Positions 11,992-23,681 are shown, numbered from the stretch's first letter. The stretch is DNA of 64,000 bases from Ornithodoros turicata (GCF_037126465.1 NC_088209.1:5783947-5847946); one strand, 5' to 3'. Made by a program: numbers and translations. The notes: generated by a model from the sequence alone, not told the origin.

Positions 11992-12712
11992 CAGTGAACC
12001 CTCGTTAATATGACCACTGCCATTCCTGCGGATTTTGGTCATAAAGTGAATTGTCATATTAAAGAGAAACACACCGCTACGCACAACAAAAGCCGACGTA
12101 ATTATGATTTATTTTCTGAAAAATCTATTAACAATGACTACGTCAAACAATTTTCAGTCATTAATTTCTCTAAATGGACAATAGCACCATCTGGGGGCAC
12201 ATTTTTATCTCCTTATCGACCTTTATCTCCTCAAAAAATAACGAGGCAACCTGTAGGGCTTTGCCTGCCTCCTTTGAGTAATGCCGCTCTTCATTCTGAC
12301 TGCCAAATCAGTCTTCTGCTTCGTTTCTGCCATCCTTACGTGAAAACAGCAGCACAGTGTGACCTGGCCACCGCCTCGTTAAGCACTTCGGTGGTTCGAA
12401 TATGAGTATAATCCTGAGGTCAGCGATTTCAGCGGACATCACAGACCTTGATGCCCTACTTTAACACGTGTCACGTGTCTCTGAGCGATTTACGAGATAG
12501 CCTCTCGTGCGGGCTACTCTGAGGGTCGTGTGAAGTGGTCATAATAGCATGAAGGTAATGCCTGTGTTTGACCCTACTTATGACAAAAATCTTGGTCATT
12601 GTCCGATAAAAGGATTATCATATTAGCGAGGGGCATTTACGTGCCGGCAGAACGGTTCCTCATAAAGCGAGTATGTCAGATCAATGAGGGTCATATTAAC
12701 GAGGGTTCACTG
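11992..12712. mobile_element. TA-flanked pogo/Tigger-like MITE
   Basis: The element is 721 bp and non-coding. It has inverted ends CAGTGAACCCTCGTTAATAT and its complement, extending through ATGACC on both sides. It is flanked by TA at 11990-11991 and 12713-12714. Subterminal copies of GTCATATTA/GGTCATAA motifs repeat inside both arms. The CAGTG start and TA target suggest pogo/Tigger (Tc1-mariner). It lies inside a PPAN intron. Confidence 0.8.
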
Positions 12713-12714
12713 TA

Positions 12715-13175
12715 TGCACAGGCAAACAACAATACAACGAGGAAAATGTTTGATGCTTCGAAACTCATTCGAGTTTCATCATCAGAATTACGTACCACAA
12801 GTTTCTGGTCCCTTTTTATGTAACAAGGGTGTGTAGCACTCCAGTGGGGGGCCCTGATACCTAGTGATAGCCTCTTTGATTATCTTTACGTGCCAGGATT
12901 CCCATTGTTTTCTCACCCTCAAGTTTAATGTATACAGCCCCTGAAACAAAACCAGATTTTTACACCTGACATAAGAAAAAAGGAGAAATGATGAGGGTCT
13001 ACCAGTATTACCAATCCTTTTGGACCCAGTAACTCAGCAAAAATGTTTTCTCTATATAGCTTCATGGGTGACACATTTTACGTTAACAAACTCTGTGTTG
13101 TCGTGTTTATTTATTTATTTATTTTTTCCTAGTCTCGGGTTTTTAAGTTACAAAACTATCACCGTTTATTGAAAG
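12715..13175 (+). other. PPAN intron, unique sequence
   Basis: This is the end of the long intron before the second visible PPAN exon. It holds a (TTTA)n run at about 13108-13126 and otherwise nothing recognisable. Confidence 0.5.
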
Positions 13176-13319
13176 GTTACTGGAGCTGGGCCCACGGATG
13201 ACACTGAAGCTCGTGAAGATAGAAGAGGGACTTATGCAAGGGGAAGTTATGTACCACGCTTTTGTTTCGAAATCCAAGGAAGAGGTTCAGGAACTGAGGT
13301 TGAAGAAAGCAAAGAAGAG
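13176..13319 (+). CDS. PPAN, Brix-domain exon with the GPRMTL motif
   Basis: The exon opens with the base that completes the split arginine codon. It then encodes LLELGPRMTLKLVKIEEGL, the most conserved motif of the Ssf1/Peter Pan Brix domain, followed by VMYHAFVSKSKEEVQELRLKK. The acceptor is AAAG|G with a weak pyrimidine tract; the donor is GTGAGT at 13320. The exon is 144 nt (1 + 47 codons + 2), so its phase fits both neighbours. The preceding intron is about 8.3 kb and contains the gypsy element, a TA-flanked MITE and other repeats. Confidence 0.9.
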
Positions 13320-14202
13320 GTGAGTGAGTCAGTTCTTTTGGCACCTTCCTGATAAAACCATCCCAATGTTTTTATTCTGTTGAATTCAGAATTTTTGTGA
13401 TGTGCTATTTTGCATGCCAGGTTTTACGCATTTAATTTAATGCATTTTTAATGTAATGTCAGAAGCCACTTTTCATTCATTATTATTATTGTTTTAAGAG
13501 GAAAGCAACCCTTCTGGTGAAAAACAATGGAATCTGAGCAATGTTAAAATTTGGTCCGGTTGGTACATACTTTAGCAGTGTCATAGTGGCAACATTCTCA
13601 TTGGTGTAGCCGCCATGTTCTTGCCAACACTATGTGACAAATTAACTTGAATGGGCGGATCATTTCTTAAAGAGGGTACATAAAATGCGCTGTCTCGTTC
13701 TGGTGCTGAATGGATAAAGGCCCCAGTTACGGTGTTGAGTTCCTGCTTTTGGGTCTGTCCCTTCTTTATCAGGTTGATAGGGCTACGCACTCCTTCTGAA
13801 CCTTGTGTTGCAAAATGTTTGTGGCATGAAACTGGAACACTCGATGAAGAACATTCTGAAGCATCAGCTGCTCTGTTTTCGTTGCATTTCTCTTCAATAC
13901 GTTAGCACCGTGTGGACTAATTTTACTTGCATTACACTAATCGAAACACAGACTTTCATTTGAGAACAATTTGCTTTTACGTTTTAGTACCCCTTTAATG
14001 GAGTGAGAGCTACGGCCATTCCCATTGGTAACTGCATGAACAACTTTTGTTGGACTTGTGCTCTATACATGATCGCTGATCCAAGACCCTCTCAAAGTGT
14101 GCGTGTGGTAACCGAGTGTAGAAATGTTCACAGCATATTATGCATGTGCAAAGGATGGTGTGAACCGCAAGACGAACCTGAGCTTCACCATTGCAAAATA
14201 AG

Positions 14203-14566
14203 TAGACCCTCAAGTTTTGGGGGGTTTATTTTTTTTTTCCAAATTCGGGGGTAAAAATCAGGTTCATAACTCGATGTCCAAAATTCATGCAAATTCGGGC
14301 AGAAAAATTACCATCAGACTTGAATTCGGGGAGAAATCGAACTTCATTGTTGAATCAACCTTCATTGTAACTTTTATCCAGAGTGTCAGAAGTAGAAGTC
14401 AACTGTGTTCGTATTTTGCGAAAAATCAGTATGTCATTGGCTTGAGGTGCCTAGCTTAGACACAGTTTTACGGGTAGAAATCGGGTTTAACCCTAAACAG
14501 GCAATCCTCGATTCGGGATGCAAGTTTGGGGAAAAATCGGGTTTAACCCTAAAAGTTCAGGGTCTA
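14203..14566. mobile_element. hAT-like MITE with perfect 8-bp target duplication
   Basis: The 364-bp element starts TAGACCCTCAAGTTTT and ends AAAAGTTCAGGGTCTA. It is flanked by AAAATAAG on both sides (14195-14202 and 14567-14574). An 8-bp duplication with TAG...CTA ends fits the hAT superfamily. It contains repeated 'GAAATCGGGTTTAACCC' type motifs shared with the element at 19811. It sits in the intron between PPAN exons at 13176 and 16194. Confidence 0.8.
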
Positions 14567-15263
14567 AAAATAAGCTAGTGTGGCTCTGGCATTTGGAAAC
14601 GTGGGGTATGCCTTGTTATACGAGGCACATTGTCATCGCACGTATCTGTGTAAGTTATCTTTTGTGTACGTTGTCTTGCTGTGCGACGCTTGCTGCTGCT
14701 ATGTCTCTCAGCGCGATATTTATGTTATTCGACCCTGAGGAGGTGGTTCTTATCCTTTATAAGTACAGTCACGAGAATAAACGGGGCTTCTTTTCCTTGG
14801 CTCGGCCACACGCGACAGCCTTGTCTGTAGCTCCCGTACCGGGAGAACTCGGATTAAACGTGCCTCATATATCCGTGCCTTCCCAAAAGGCTTCCAATTA
14901 CCCGGTCATTGACAAACCTCTTGTTGATGAAGCAAGCTGCATTTTCTCGCGCGTACCGGCATTGTAGTAAAATTGGTAATCTGTGTCAGGTCCTTAACAT
15001 ACCACATCTTAATTTCAATTAACTTTAGAAGCGCAACGTCGAAGGGGGTAGTAATTTTGAGGCAGATGATACTCGTAAGACAACAATACAATGCACTGTC
15101 ATGTGGTTGCGGTTGCCATACACCATTTTCTCCACTGGTAACGGAAGATTCGGTCATGCGTGGTTATGTTGGAAATTGCCCTTAATTCCCCTAGCCCTCT
15201 GCTTTCTTGATCCTGGAGATGCAAGAACATAGTTGCTGCACTTCTGTGAAGTTTGGTGCTGTA

Positions 15264-15350
15264 TACCGTAATTTCACGCATATAAGCCGCACAACCCGTT
15301 TTTGGAACATTTTGAAAATTTTCCAGCAGATAAGCCACGGGCTATATGAT
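15264..15350 (+). repeat. Partial copy of the 'ACCGTAATTTCACG' MITE
   Basis: The first about 85 bp matches one end of the fuller copy at 31534-32101, beginning TACCGTAATTTCACGCATATAAGCCGC. The other end was not found, so this is a truncated copy in a PPAN intron. Confidence 0.55.
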
Positions 15351-16193
15351 GAGACTGACTTTTGCGGTAAACCAGTGGTGTAGATATGAAATGAATTCTG
15401 GGATCAGCGTGGTGTTCAACCAAAGAGGTCAGTTCTAGCACGGTTGTAGTGCTCTACCAAGATTGGATTGGGCCCTGTTGCTAATAGACATGAAATTACG
15501 GTATCTTCATAACCATTCGACATATTCAGCCAATTTTTTTTCCACATATTGTCAGTGGTGAGTTGCATTGTATACTGGGTTCTGAGCGTTCTAAGGTCTG
15601 CCTCTGTCCAGTTACAAAATCGCAAAGTTGCTTCATTTGTAGAATTTGACACTTTAACGGCTCTTTTGTGAAGGGTTGTCTACCAAAAATAGGTAGATTC
15701 AACGGCGCACTTCCCATATGCGCCCATTCGTGAGGTCGTTTATATTTCTCACAAACTTTGTTCACGACATTTCAGAATAGCACGACAAACGAAAATTGGC
15801 CTCAGAGATGGGCAAGGTTACATTCCAGAGATACAAATTACCCCCGCAGCAACTTCTCAGTAAAGAACGTAGCGATGGCTAGAGGCTCACTCATGCCCAT
15901 TGTGGCAAGTGAGCTGAGGTGCAAATGAGCAAATGGGGTGACTGAGTCCCAAGAGAATGAGTGAGCAAGACCAATCTCTGGTGTCACACGGAGCAGTTCT
16001 GTTGGCAGGACACCAAGAAAGTGTTTTGTGCAGGAGATGATGCACGACCATATAAAATGCGCTCTGCACGTTTAGTTGTGCGCGTAACATGGAGTAATAC
16101 GCTAAACCTCAGTGACGACGACGGCAGTTGGGTAGAATTGCTTCCTTCCTCCACATTTTTTCTTATTTGGTATTCTTGCATTATTCTGTTTAG

Positions 16194-16366
16194 AAAGCTC
16201 AAAGAAAAACGCAGAAGGGAGCAAGAAGAAAATCGCAAGAAAAAGGAAGCAGCCAAAAGTAAAGACGATGGCACAGCAGATGAAGCGGAAGGAGCAGCCA
16301 GTGGGGATGAAGCAGACGACGACCGAGAGTGGTACAGATTAGAAGTTGGGGAAGAACCAGATGAAG
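16194..16366 (+). CDS. PPAN, basic/acidic exon with the GEEPDE motif
   Basis: The exon completes the AGA codon begun at 13318. It encodes a highly basic, probably helical stretch (KLKEKRRREQEENRKKKEAA), then an acidic region and the W/Y-RLEVGEEPDE motif that marks the end of the conserved part of PPAN proteins. The acceptor is TTTAG before 16194; the donor is GTAAAG at 16367. Length is 173 nt, with one base left over to join GAC in the last exon. The splice phase across all four exons is consistent, which is strong evidence for a real, probably functional gene. Confidence 0.9.
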
Positions 16367-16697
16367 GTAAAGGGAAATGCTACTTTGTTCTCAACATTGT
16401 AAAGAATGGACAGAAACAATGATGGACATGGACAGTGTTCAACTGGGTTATTTGGGCTTAAATAGCTCTAGCACAGAAAGTCCCAGAGGTCACCACAGCT
16501 AACATAGAAGTTCGGAAACTCTGTTGTAAAACTGATACAAACATAACATCTTCACCCCCTGATGCTGCTGAGAAACATAAACCAAAAACATCTGGCCCGA
16601 AATACAGTACGTTGAGTGTAGTCATCATAAATCAGCTTGTTGTGCCTATAGTTGATCCCTGGTGTCAAAAATGCAACACTTCATTCTTTCTCTTTAG

Positions 16698-17020
16698 ACC
16701 TGATGTCTAGCAAGAAAACAAAGCGGAAGGCAGAGGGAAGCAGCAACGAGCGATCCCCAAAGAAACCTCGGCCTAATCCAGCCACTGGTGCAAAGAGGTC
16801 AGTGAAGAAAGGCAATGCGGATGAGGAAGATGGCAGCAAGAAACGTTCCTCAGCTCAGCTGTCAGACTTTGACAAGCTGATGCAACGCAGAAAGAAAAAG
16901 AAGAAGCTGAAAGAAAAAACTAAGCAGCAGAGGCTAATAACCAGTAAGGTTGCGCGGCTTCGAGCTGCACAGAACCAGAAACCCATGTTCAACAAAAACA
17001 AACGCCGCAGAAACAAATAG
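16698..17020 (+). CDS. PPAN, terminal exon (lysine/arginine-rich tail)
   Basis: The last exon follows a good pyrimidine tract and acceptor (TTCTTTCTCTTTAG). It completes the aspartate codon of the EEPDED motif, then runs 106 codons to TAG at 17018-17020. The tail is rich in K/R/E/S, with several bipartite nuclear or nucleolar signal-like clusters (for example MQRRKKKKKLKEKTK, and a final KNKRRRNK), as expected for a nucleolar RNA-binding protein. The four exons together give about 285 residues. From memory, whole PPAN proteins are about 470 residues, so about 40% at the N-terminus is missing from the window. Confidence 0.9.
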
Positions 17021-17037
17021 CGGCGTTATGTGAGATA

Positions 17038-17043
17038 AATAAA
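17038..17043 (+). terminator. Polyadenylation signal of PPAN
   Basis: AATAAA begins 17 nt after the PPAN stop codon. It is the only canonical signal close downstream, so it probably sets the 3' end of the mRNA about 10-30 nt further on. Confidence 0.7.
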
Positions 17044-17709
17044 TGAGGAGACTAATCTGTGAATAACAGACTCCACTGATTGAAGGAATTTTTTAAAATG
17101 ACAAACTTGCGCTTGCTTTCGCACGGTAGTATTAAGTGGTTTACATATTTGGGACTGGGAAAGTATTGCTGCCTGCGGGTCCTTGAGATGAAATAATTGT
17201 GGAAGGATGCTGAAAAAATTGGCAGTAGAACTCAGGCATTACGATTAGAGCCTCGAGTTTTCGGGAAATTGTTTTTTTGCTTCTAAATTCAGTGGGTAAA
17301 TAAACGTGTGCACTAAATTCGTACGGATTTGGGTGGGAAGGACTCCAGTACGCTATATTCCGGGAGAAATCGGGCTCAGTTACTCAGACTAACTGTAGTG
17401 GTCGTGAGGTATCGTGCTGCATCCCTACCACCTGCCACAACATAGGAGACCAGGGGTGCGTTTGCAATAGTAAGGGCCCAAGGTTTTCCACAAAATTTTG
17501 CTGAATCCCTTATTTTGCCTGAAATTTTGCAGAAATCCGATTGGGTCGAAGGACCCGGTTGACGCAATGTGGACGGTTACTACGACATGCAGTGAAGTAC
17601 TATTGTGTGCTCTTGCAAAAGACCGCGAGATAAAAGCGTGTGACGCTTTCAGCTGCTCCAAGGTACACGTGACACTTCAACGTATTGACTCGCATATTTT
17701 GCGCCATCT

Positions 17710-18318
17710 TGTACTGCAATATTTGGGGAAGCAAAAGATGGGGACACAAGGTACACACAGAACGGGCGTCACTCACAACTGAAGTGTATTGCGAAAAAAA
17801 AAAAGGAGGCACGGATACACAATCTGGTGGCAGGCGACACGTGCCGATATTCCAGACTTAACACTTGCGGAACGACGCATCGCTCGCATCAAATCACTCT
17901 GGAAATACTCGAAGCCCATCACATACTTTTAACCGGGGGAGGCAAGTGTGAAATAAGGGTGAGCAGGCAAGCGAGCTGGTGAAGGTTCGACAAAGGCATA
18001 CCTTGAGCCTCGTCTTGTCTACTTCTTCGTGTGTTATCGTTCCCTCAAGCTCAAGGTATGCCTTCGTCGAAGGCAGGTGTGTTAGTTGCACTGTCTGATA
18101 AAGAAGTTGGCCCGCTAAACAGCTAAACATGTTATCTACTGGGAACAGTGTGTCGTTCCGCAAGTGTGAAGTCTTGAATGTCGGCAGGTGTCGCCTGTAA
18201 TCGGTTTGTGTATTTATGCCTCCCTTTTTTTCCGCAATACACTTCAGTTGTGAGTGACGCCTGTTCTGTGTGTACCCTATGCTCTCATCTTTCGCGTCCC
18301 CAAATATTGCAGTATGCT
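17710..18318. mobile_element. Snapback element (about 170-bp inverted arms)
   Basis: The left arm (about 17710-17879) and right arm (about 18146-18318) are inverted copies of each other with scattered mismatches. Shared blocks include CTGCAATATTTGGGGA, GTCACTCACAACTGAAGTGT and CACTTGCGGAACGAC. The 265-bp loop contains a second, shorter inverted repeat (ATACCTTGAGC...CTCAAGGTAT, about 17999-18062). No protein is encoded. The superfamily is unknown. Confidence 0.7.
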
Positions 18319-18921
18319 GTCACACCAACTACCCCAACTTTCTGCGCTTGTTCTGCACTCGCGTAGTTTGAATATCCTAACGAACGTTCCCGCGCAATTT
18401 GCACACCTCCAACTTTGCTGACTCTGTTTGGGAGGATAAAGTGCACAAATTATGCGAGTAAATAGTACGGTAATTGGGTTTTGGAACTGAATGAAGGTGC
18501 TTCCTCCGAATTTAGCGTCTGTGTCAATCAAGTATTTGTCAATTCCTATAAACTCTGTAGATGCTGAAAGACTTTCAGTTTGTATAAAATGATCGTAAGC
18601 GTCAGACGGCATTTGCTGTCAGAGGAGAACGCAAGATATCAGGTAATGCTGAGCCACAACTTTATAAACTATTGTTTTCTTTCCACGTTGTCGGAGAAAA
18701 TAAAGTGTTTCCCCTTTTGAAGCAGCCGCTGACTCCTTGGCGCGGAAAATGTCTGAATTTACGAGTTGGTGCCGTGGAATTTTTAATTTGCCGCAGCAGA
18801 AAACCAGGGGCCTTGGCAATTGTCCGAGATGCGCCACCCCAGACTGTGCACCGGAAGTGCTGCCTTAATGGTGTGTCATCCAATTTCTCCACAGGCGCAC
18901 TGTGCGAAGTCTCTGCCGATG

Positions 18922-19058
18922 CAGGGGCAGATCTAGGCTCACAGTTTGGGGAGCCTTTGTTGCAGTGCGTAGTGTGGAGAGGGAGATCCAATGTATAAAC
19001 TGACGTGTGTTTTTTTTGGGGGGGGGGGAGGGCAATCGCCCCCTTTGATCCGCCACTG
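18922..19058. mobile_element. Short hAT-type MITE (CAGGGGCAGATC ... GATCCGCCACTG)
   Basis: The ends CAGGGGCAGATCTAGG and CCTTTGATCCGCCACTG are the widespread animal hAT ends (CAGTGGCGGATC type). The body is about 137 bp and includes a run of G at 19017-19028. The flanking octamers share only their last four bases, so the duplication has decayed or the ends are slightly misplaced. Confidence 0.55.
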
Positions 19059-19810
19059 CTAAGATGCAGGCTTTGCCGGGTGAGGCTCACACGTCCTGTT
19101 TCTGTGGCTTTTCGAAGAGGGCATGTTCGGCAAAAAGTTTTGCAGACGACACTTTGCTGTAGCTATTTTATTTGAAAAAAATGGCGGCATACTAACGTAA
19201 ATGGGCTAACTGCAAAGGTGAAAGAGCAAAAAAAAATTACACTTGAGAGTTTAATGTCTCACATTAGATACATAGTAGCACTTAGAATGTTATCCTTCCC
19301 TCTTCAGTTCATTTTAAAGCAACATGAGTTATCACACCTCTTCGTGGGCATGAGAAATGCTGCAAGATCAGTTGGAAGATCTAGAAGAGCAGGTTCAAGG
19401 TAAAATGTACATTAGGTCACGCACTAAAATTTTATCTAAAGTTTGCCACTTTGTGCGGTTCTTTCTGGATAAATAATGAAAATTTTAAAAATGCTGTTTC
19501 CAATGGTGTACTCTGCCTGCTAACCTCGTGCATATCTGCAGGATTTTTATAGTTTTCTGGCAGTAGATATTTATTTTGACGAGATTCCACAATTTCCAAG
19601 CGTAGCGCACACTTTAGTAAATATGCCTAGGCTGGATATTTGCGAGAAGTGTAACAAGTGGAGTCGAGCCAGGTTTCAGAGCGTCGGTGATGCCCTGACA
19701 ACTGGTACGGCAAATGACAGAATAGGAACAACTGTTTTCAATTTTTGTCATCATTTGAAACAAATATGAACACTAAAAACTCTTCACTCGATATATCAGC
19801 GCTGCATGCA

Positions 19811-20308
19811 TAGGGTTCTTCGTTTTCGGGTTACACCCGGTTTTTAACGATAGTTCCCCCCCGAACAAGTTTTCAAGAATTCGGGTCAAACCTGATATCT
19901 ACCCGAAATCCTTGCAGTCCTTCAACTTGTGGTTGTAGGTAAGCTGTCGGAAAAGTAAATCATACTATCAGAAAGGAGAGTTATTTGTGTCAACCTATTT
20001 GTACTCCTTTGATAATCCCCACCAGCAGGAGAAGAGACAAACTTTTGTGGAGCTCGGACATGTGTTTGAATGCCATGGTCATTCACTGCCCCAGTTCCGA
20101 GTGGGAATATACAGGTTGTTGTTCCTCGTCCCAGTTTCACAGCAGTGGCTTGTTTCGTATGCCTTTCGTTTCACCCGAAAATTCCCCGATGACACATCAG
20201 ACAGAGATTGAAGTGCCCGATTTCTTCCCCAGTTCCCTTATGTAAATAGCACCCGATTTTTACCCCCCGAATTTGAAAAATCATAAAACCCGAAAACGAA
20301 GAACCCTA
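19811..20308. mobile_element. hAT-like MITE with perfect 8-bp target duplication (TAGGGTTCTTCG ends)
   Basis: The inverted ends TAGGGTTCTTCGTTTTCGGG and its complement bound 498 bp of non-coding DNA. The flanks are TGCATGCA at 19803-19810 and again at 20309-20316. The octamer is itself palindromic, but its exact placement at both borders supports real duplication. 'CCCGATTT/CCCGAA' motifs are repeated inside both ends. A related, 3'-diverged copy lies inverted at 49794. Confidence 0.82.
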
Positions 20309-20580
20309 TGCATGCATCGCTGATGAAAGTCTCAGCGTCTGACGTTCTTTGAGCGGAAGGCTGTCAAGTGGTGTCGAAAAACTATCGGTTGAACAGACAG
20401 GCCGCACACTTGTAACGTGGAGAGAATGCTGGTATTCCCTCTCTGGAAAAACGAGAAAATGTCATTCCCTAAGGACCAATGAGGGTGCAACCTTGAGAAA
20501 AGGAATGCAGTCTTTATAGAGTTACGCCTCCGAGCACCGCGCCCTCACTCTCCCTCCACTTAGGGAACACTGTCTGAGCT

Positions 20581-20790
20581 TTAACGATGAAAGATGAAAG
20601 TCACTGAAAAGGTTAGCCAGCTGTAGGGATCGAACCCACATCTTCTGGATTGCCGGTCCAGGGCTCTACCAATTGAGCTAAGCTAACACGCCTCTCCAGC
20701 GACTTTCGGGGTGCGTCATCTGAAGGGACGACAAACCAGTCACTCACTCTCACTCACCCTCCTTTCACTCTTACATTTTTGCTCACTCAT
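20581..20790 (-). repeat. tRNA-like half of a foldback SINE/MITE
   Basis: On the minus strand, 20687 to 20616 folds as a complete cloverleaf. It has a 7-bp acceptor (GTTAGCT/AGCTGGC), a 4-bp D stem, a 5-bp anticodon stem (CTGGA/TCCAG) and a TTCGATC T-loop. The anticodon loop is CCGGCAA, so the anticodon would be GGC, but position 33 is C instead of the near-invariant T. Related copies at 23.7-23.9 kb have different loops and sit in inverted pairs. I therefore call a repeat, not a functional tRNA gene. The tRNA-like part adjoins the family tail ending in TTTTCAGTGACTTTCATC on the minus strand. Confidence 0.7.
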
Positions 20791-21363
20791 ACACACATTC
20801 ATACGACGGAAAAAAATCTGTTTATTTAATACTAGAGATGAGACGAGTCCATGAATCTTACAAATCCCGAACCTTTCGAATCCTTTCTTTAAAAGGAGTT
20901 TGAAAAGCCAGGAAAGAAACTTCTACCGAGAAGTGTTGTGAAACAGGATATGATACCCTTGTTCGATGAAAAACAAATTAAATAATAGCCGAGTTTCAGG
21001 AGAACATATAACCGTATCGTTCTTCTTAAACTTGATTTATTTAACGTGTTGTTAATCGATTACAAGAAAATTACATAAATTCTAGAGTCTGAATTATTTT
21101 CATAAAACGAAGCAAAAATAAAAAAGCAAAACCAGATTACTTTTCAACTTGTAATGTAACGGTTCCTGCCTGAACTCTTTCAGTCCAGAGCAATATAAAT
21201 ATTTAAAAAAAGAAAAGAAACGTGGTTGGTGGATCCGAAAGATTCAACTCACCGTTTCGGGCACTGGGATTCAGACTACCATATCTGAAATAGCTGCCTC
21301 GGATTTTAGGACTCAAGGTGGCACGTCCCTATTTAATACCTGAGCACATTTTGAACAAAAAAG

Positions 21364-22154
21364 CAGGGAAAGGTAACAGACGTATTTTGGTTAGTGTTTC
21401 CATTTTCGTTACTGCTAGATTTTCGTTTCCGTTATCCGTTTCTGATACCGGCCTTTCAATTTAGTTTCCGTTACTGTTTCTGGTAATGGAACGGTTGTTA
21501 AGAGCTGCGAGAGGACAGCCACTCTGGCTCTATGAGCACCCTGTGTTGCCCAAGTGCTCGTCGTTGGGATGCACACATCTTGCAAGATAAAAAAAAAAGT
21601 ATATATATATGTATAGGAACATGTTTCTAGTCTTCAGTCACTCTGAGTCCAGCAACTCAAGATGGGCGTAACTTTCATCCAATGTCGTATTCATAAGCGG
21701 ACGCTCTCAATAGTAAATAATACTGCCATGGCCACAGTGAAATGAAAAAAGTACAAAATAAGTCACTAAAAATCATAGGCTGGCATCCTGGTGCTATGGT
21801 GGAGTACTGTCATGCGTTGATGTCATAGGGTTATGAAGAATGGGACAAGTAGGTAAGTGAGGGATGCACCCTCGAGATCCAATTTGGCGCTTTCTTTCCA
21901 TGCTCTCGTGTAGTATTTAGAGCATTACAGGCAATGGAGTCATCAAAATACAAAAACATAAAAATGAAGTCACTCAAATGTCATTGCACAATAAGAATAG
22001 CTATTACCCGAATTCAGTACTGGACGATAAATTTGTTTCCGTTTCTGTTCGCGGTAATGGAGGACCGTAGTATGTGTTTCCGTTATCGTTACCATCTCCA
22101 ATTTCAGTAATATACCGTTTCTGTTTCCGTTACCATTACCGTTACCCTTCCCTG
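21364..22154. mobile_element. hAT-like MITE with perfect 8-bp target duplication (CAGGGAAGGGTAAC ends)
   Basis: The 791-bp element starts CAGGGAAAGGTAACAG and ends GTTACCCTTCCCTG. CAAAAAAG flanks it on both sides (21356-21363 and 22155-22162). Both ends carry long runs of GTTTCCGTTA/GTAATGGA repeats. No transposase frame was seen. A truncated copy of its right end lies at about 32706-32827. Confidence 0.85.
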
Positions 22155-22162
22155 CAAAAAAG

Positions 22163-23681
22163 TTTGCCAGGTGGGTTGTCAGCCAATGCTGAACACAGTG
22201 GTATCGGTTTCATAACTGGATCTCATGATGCGACCGTCCTTTAAGTTGGACATTCACCGTAAAAGCAGGCCTTCGTTGATATGAGTCACATATCACATTC
22301 CCACACAATTTGTTTTTTTCTTTGCTTGATTTTTGGGCTACTCGCACGACGTTGGTAGCCTTCCTTGTGCTGCGGTTGTTAGAGACTGTTGTCGCAGCAC
22401 GCTCCGAATTTGGGCAGAAATAAACAAAAGTGTAACCCCTGCCTCCCACCATGTAGATTCATCCCCCTATCCCTACACTGCCAAGGTTGACATCTTATCA
22501 CTTGCTTTTCAGCATGAAGAAGGTTCAACAATAGAAAGCTGCATGGACGACACAAACAAATACGGTGGCCAAGAATAAGAATCAGTTCGATTAGAGCAAT
22601 TTACGAAGAGTGAATCTGTGCTCGTAACTACTGTGCCGTCTGATGTTTCTACTTCTCCAGATTGCCTGAGCGTCAGAGGAGTTACAAAGTGGCAGGATGT
22701 CTGTATTCCATATCATAAGACACATTTTTCTGGTTCATTCGCATTAAATACTGCAGGTAATGCTTTTTTTTTTACTCACATAAGCATTCTCTTTCATAAT
22801 ATCCCCAACCCTCTTACACAAAACGCATTGCGAAGCGAAAAATAGATGAGAGTATTTTGTTGATGGTCAGTTTTGTTAACAAATATTTAAAAATGTGGTA
22901 GAGAAGGGCAGAAAAATAGTTGCAGCGCACAACGTCTCATTCGTTGGACATCTGCGTAAAGGACCTTTGTATATTAGAAACTGTAAAACATTACTTTATT
23001 GTTTGTTGTGGACGTTATATCTCTACGAACCAAACCCACATAATGTACAGCAGCTCTGAAACAGAAAGTTGCTACAGGCAGAAGCAGAGTTTGTCTAGGA
23101 CGGGCGTCAGACATAAGGTGCGTTTATAAGAAACTGCGTACACCTTATAGAGCTGGATTTTCAAAGCATACAAATGCAGCCAATAGTGGTAAGGAATTCA
23201 AACATTACAGCATCCATAGGGAAAACACACCTCAAGCGTAAGTGCTTTGTTATTAAGCACCGTGATCCCGTATGTGAGGTGCAGTGCACTAATGGATCAT
23301 TAAAGGAGTACAGAGGGTCATCTAAAAAAATCTTCAGATTAAGACGTCTAATGAAGGTGCGTTTTTCATTTTACCAGATAGTGAGCGAGGTATTAATGTG
23401 TGCAGTTTGTTTCCCAGAAAAAAATAAATAATAAAAATGGCTCTGCACGTTCATCCTTAACTCGCCACTCCGGGTATAACGAGGAAGAGAAGATATGATG
23501 CCATGTCACTGATGATGTCATAGGGAGAACTCATTCTGGTTCGCCGGTCAGTGGGGGTCAGCGCCTTGTCCCTTTGCCGCCGTAAACCAGTTTTGCAATG
23601 ACAGAACTGATGTTCTAAGGCTGGAACAACATAGAAGTGACAGTCACATACAAGGCCTCAAGTTGCCTAAGAAATTAACGG
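22163..23681. other. No gene recognised; weak exon-like stretches
   Basis: Two open stretches (about 22594-22760 and 23150-23430, + strand) have protein-like composition. The first precedes a GTAATG donor-like site. Neither shows a domain I know, and both meet stops upstream. They could be transposase debris. Confidence 0.3.

Noticed and set aside
19304..19401. Possible coiled-coil mini-exon (reading LQDQLEDLEEQVQ) before a GTAAAA donor-like site
   Set aside because: The best acceptor (CTCTTCAG at about 19303) puts an in-frame stop before the coiled-coil reading, and no flanking exon was found.
20616..20687. Functional tRNA-Ala(GGC) gene
   Set aside because: The cloverleaf folds, but position 33 is C, the discriminator is T, and sister copies have other anticodons or an 8-nt loop in inverted pairs. 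It is a repeat family.
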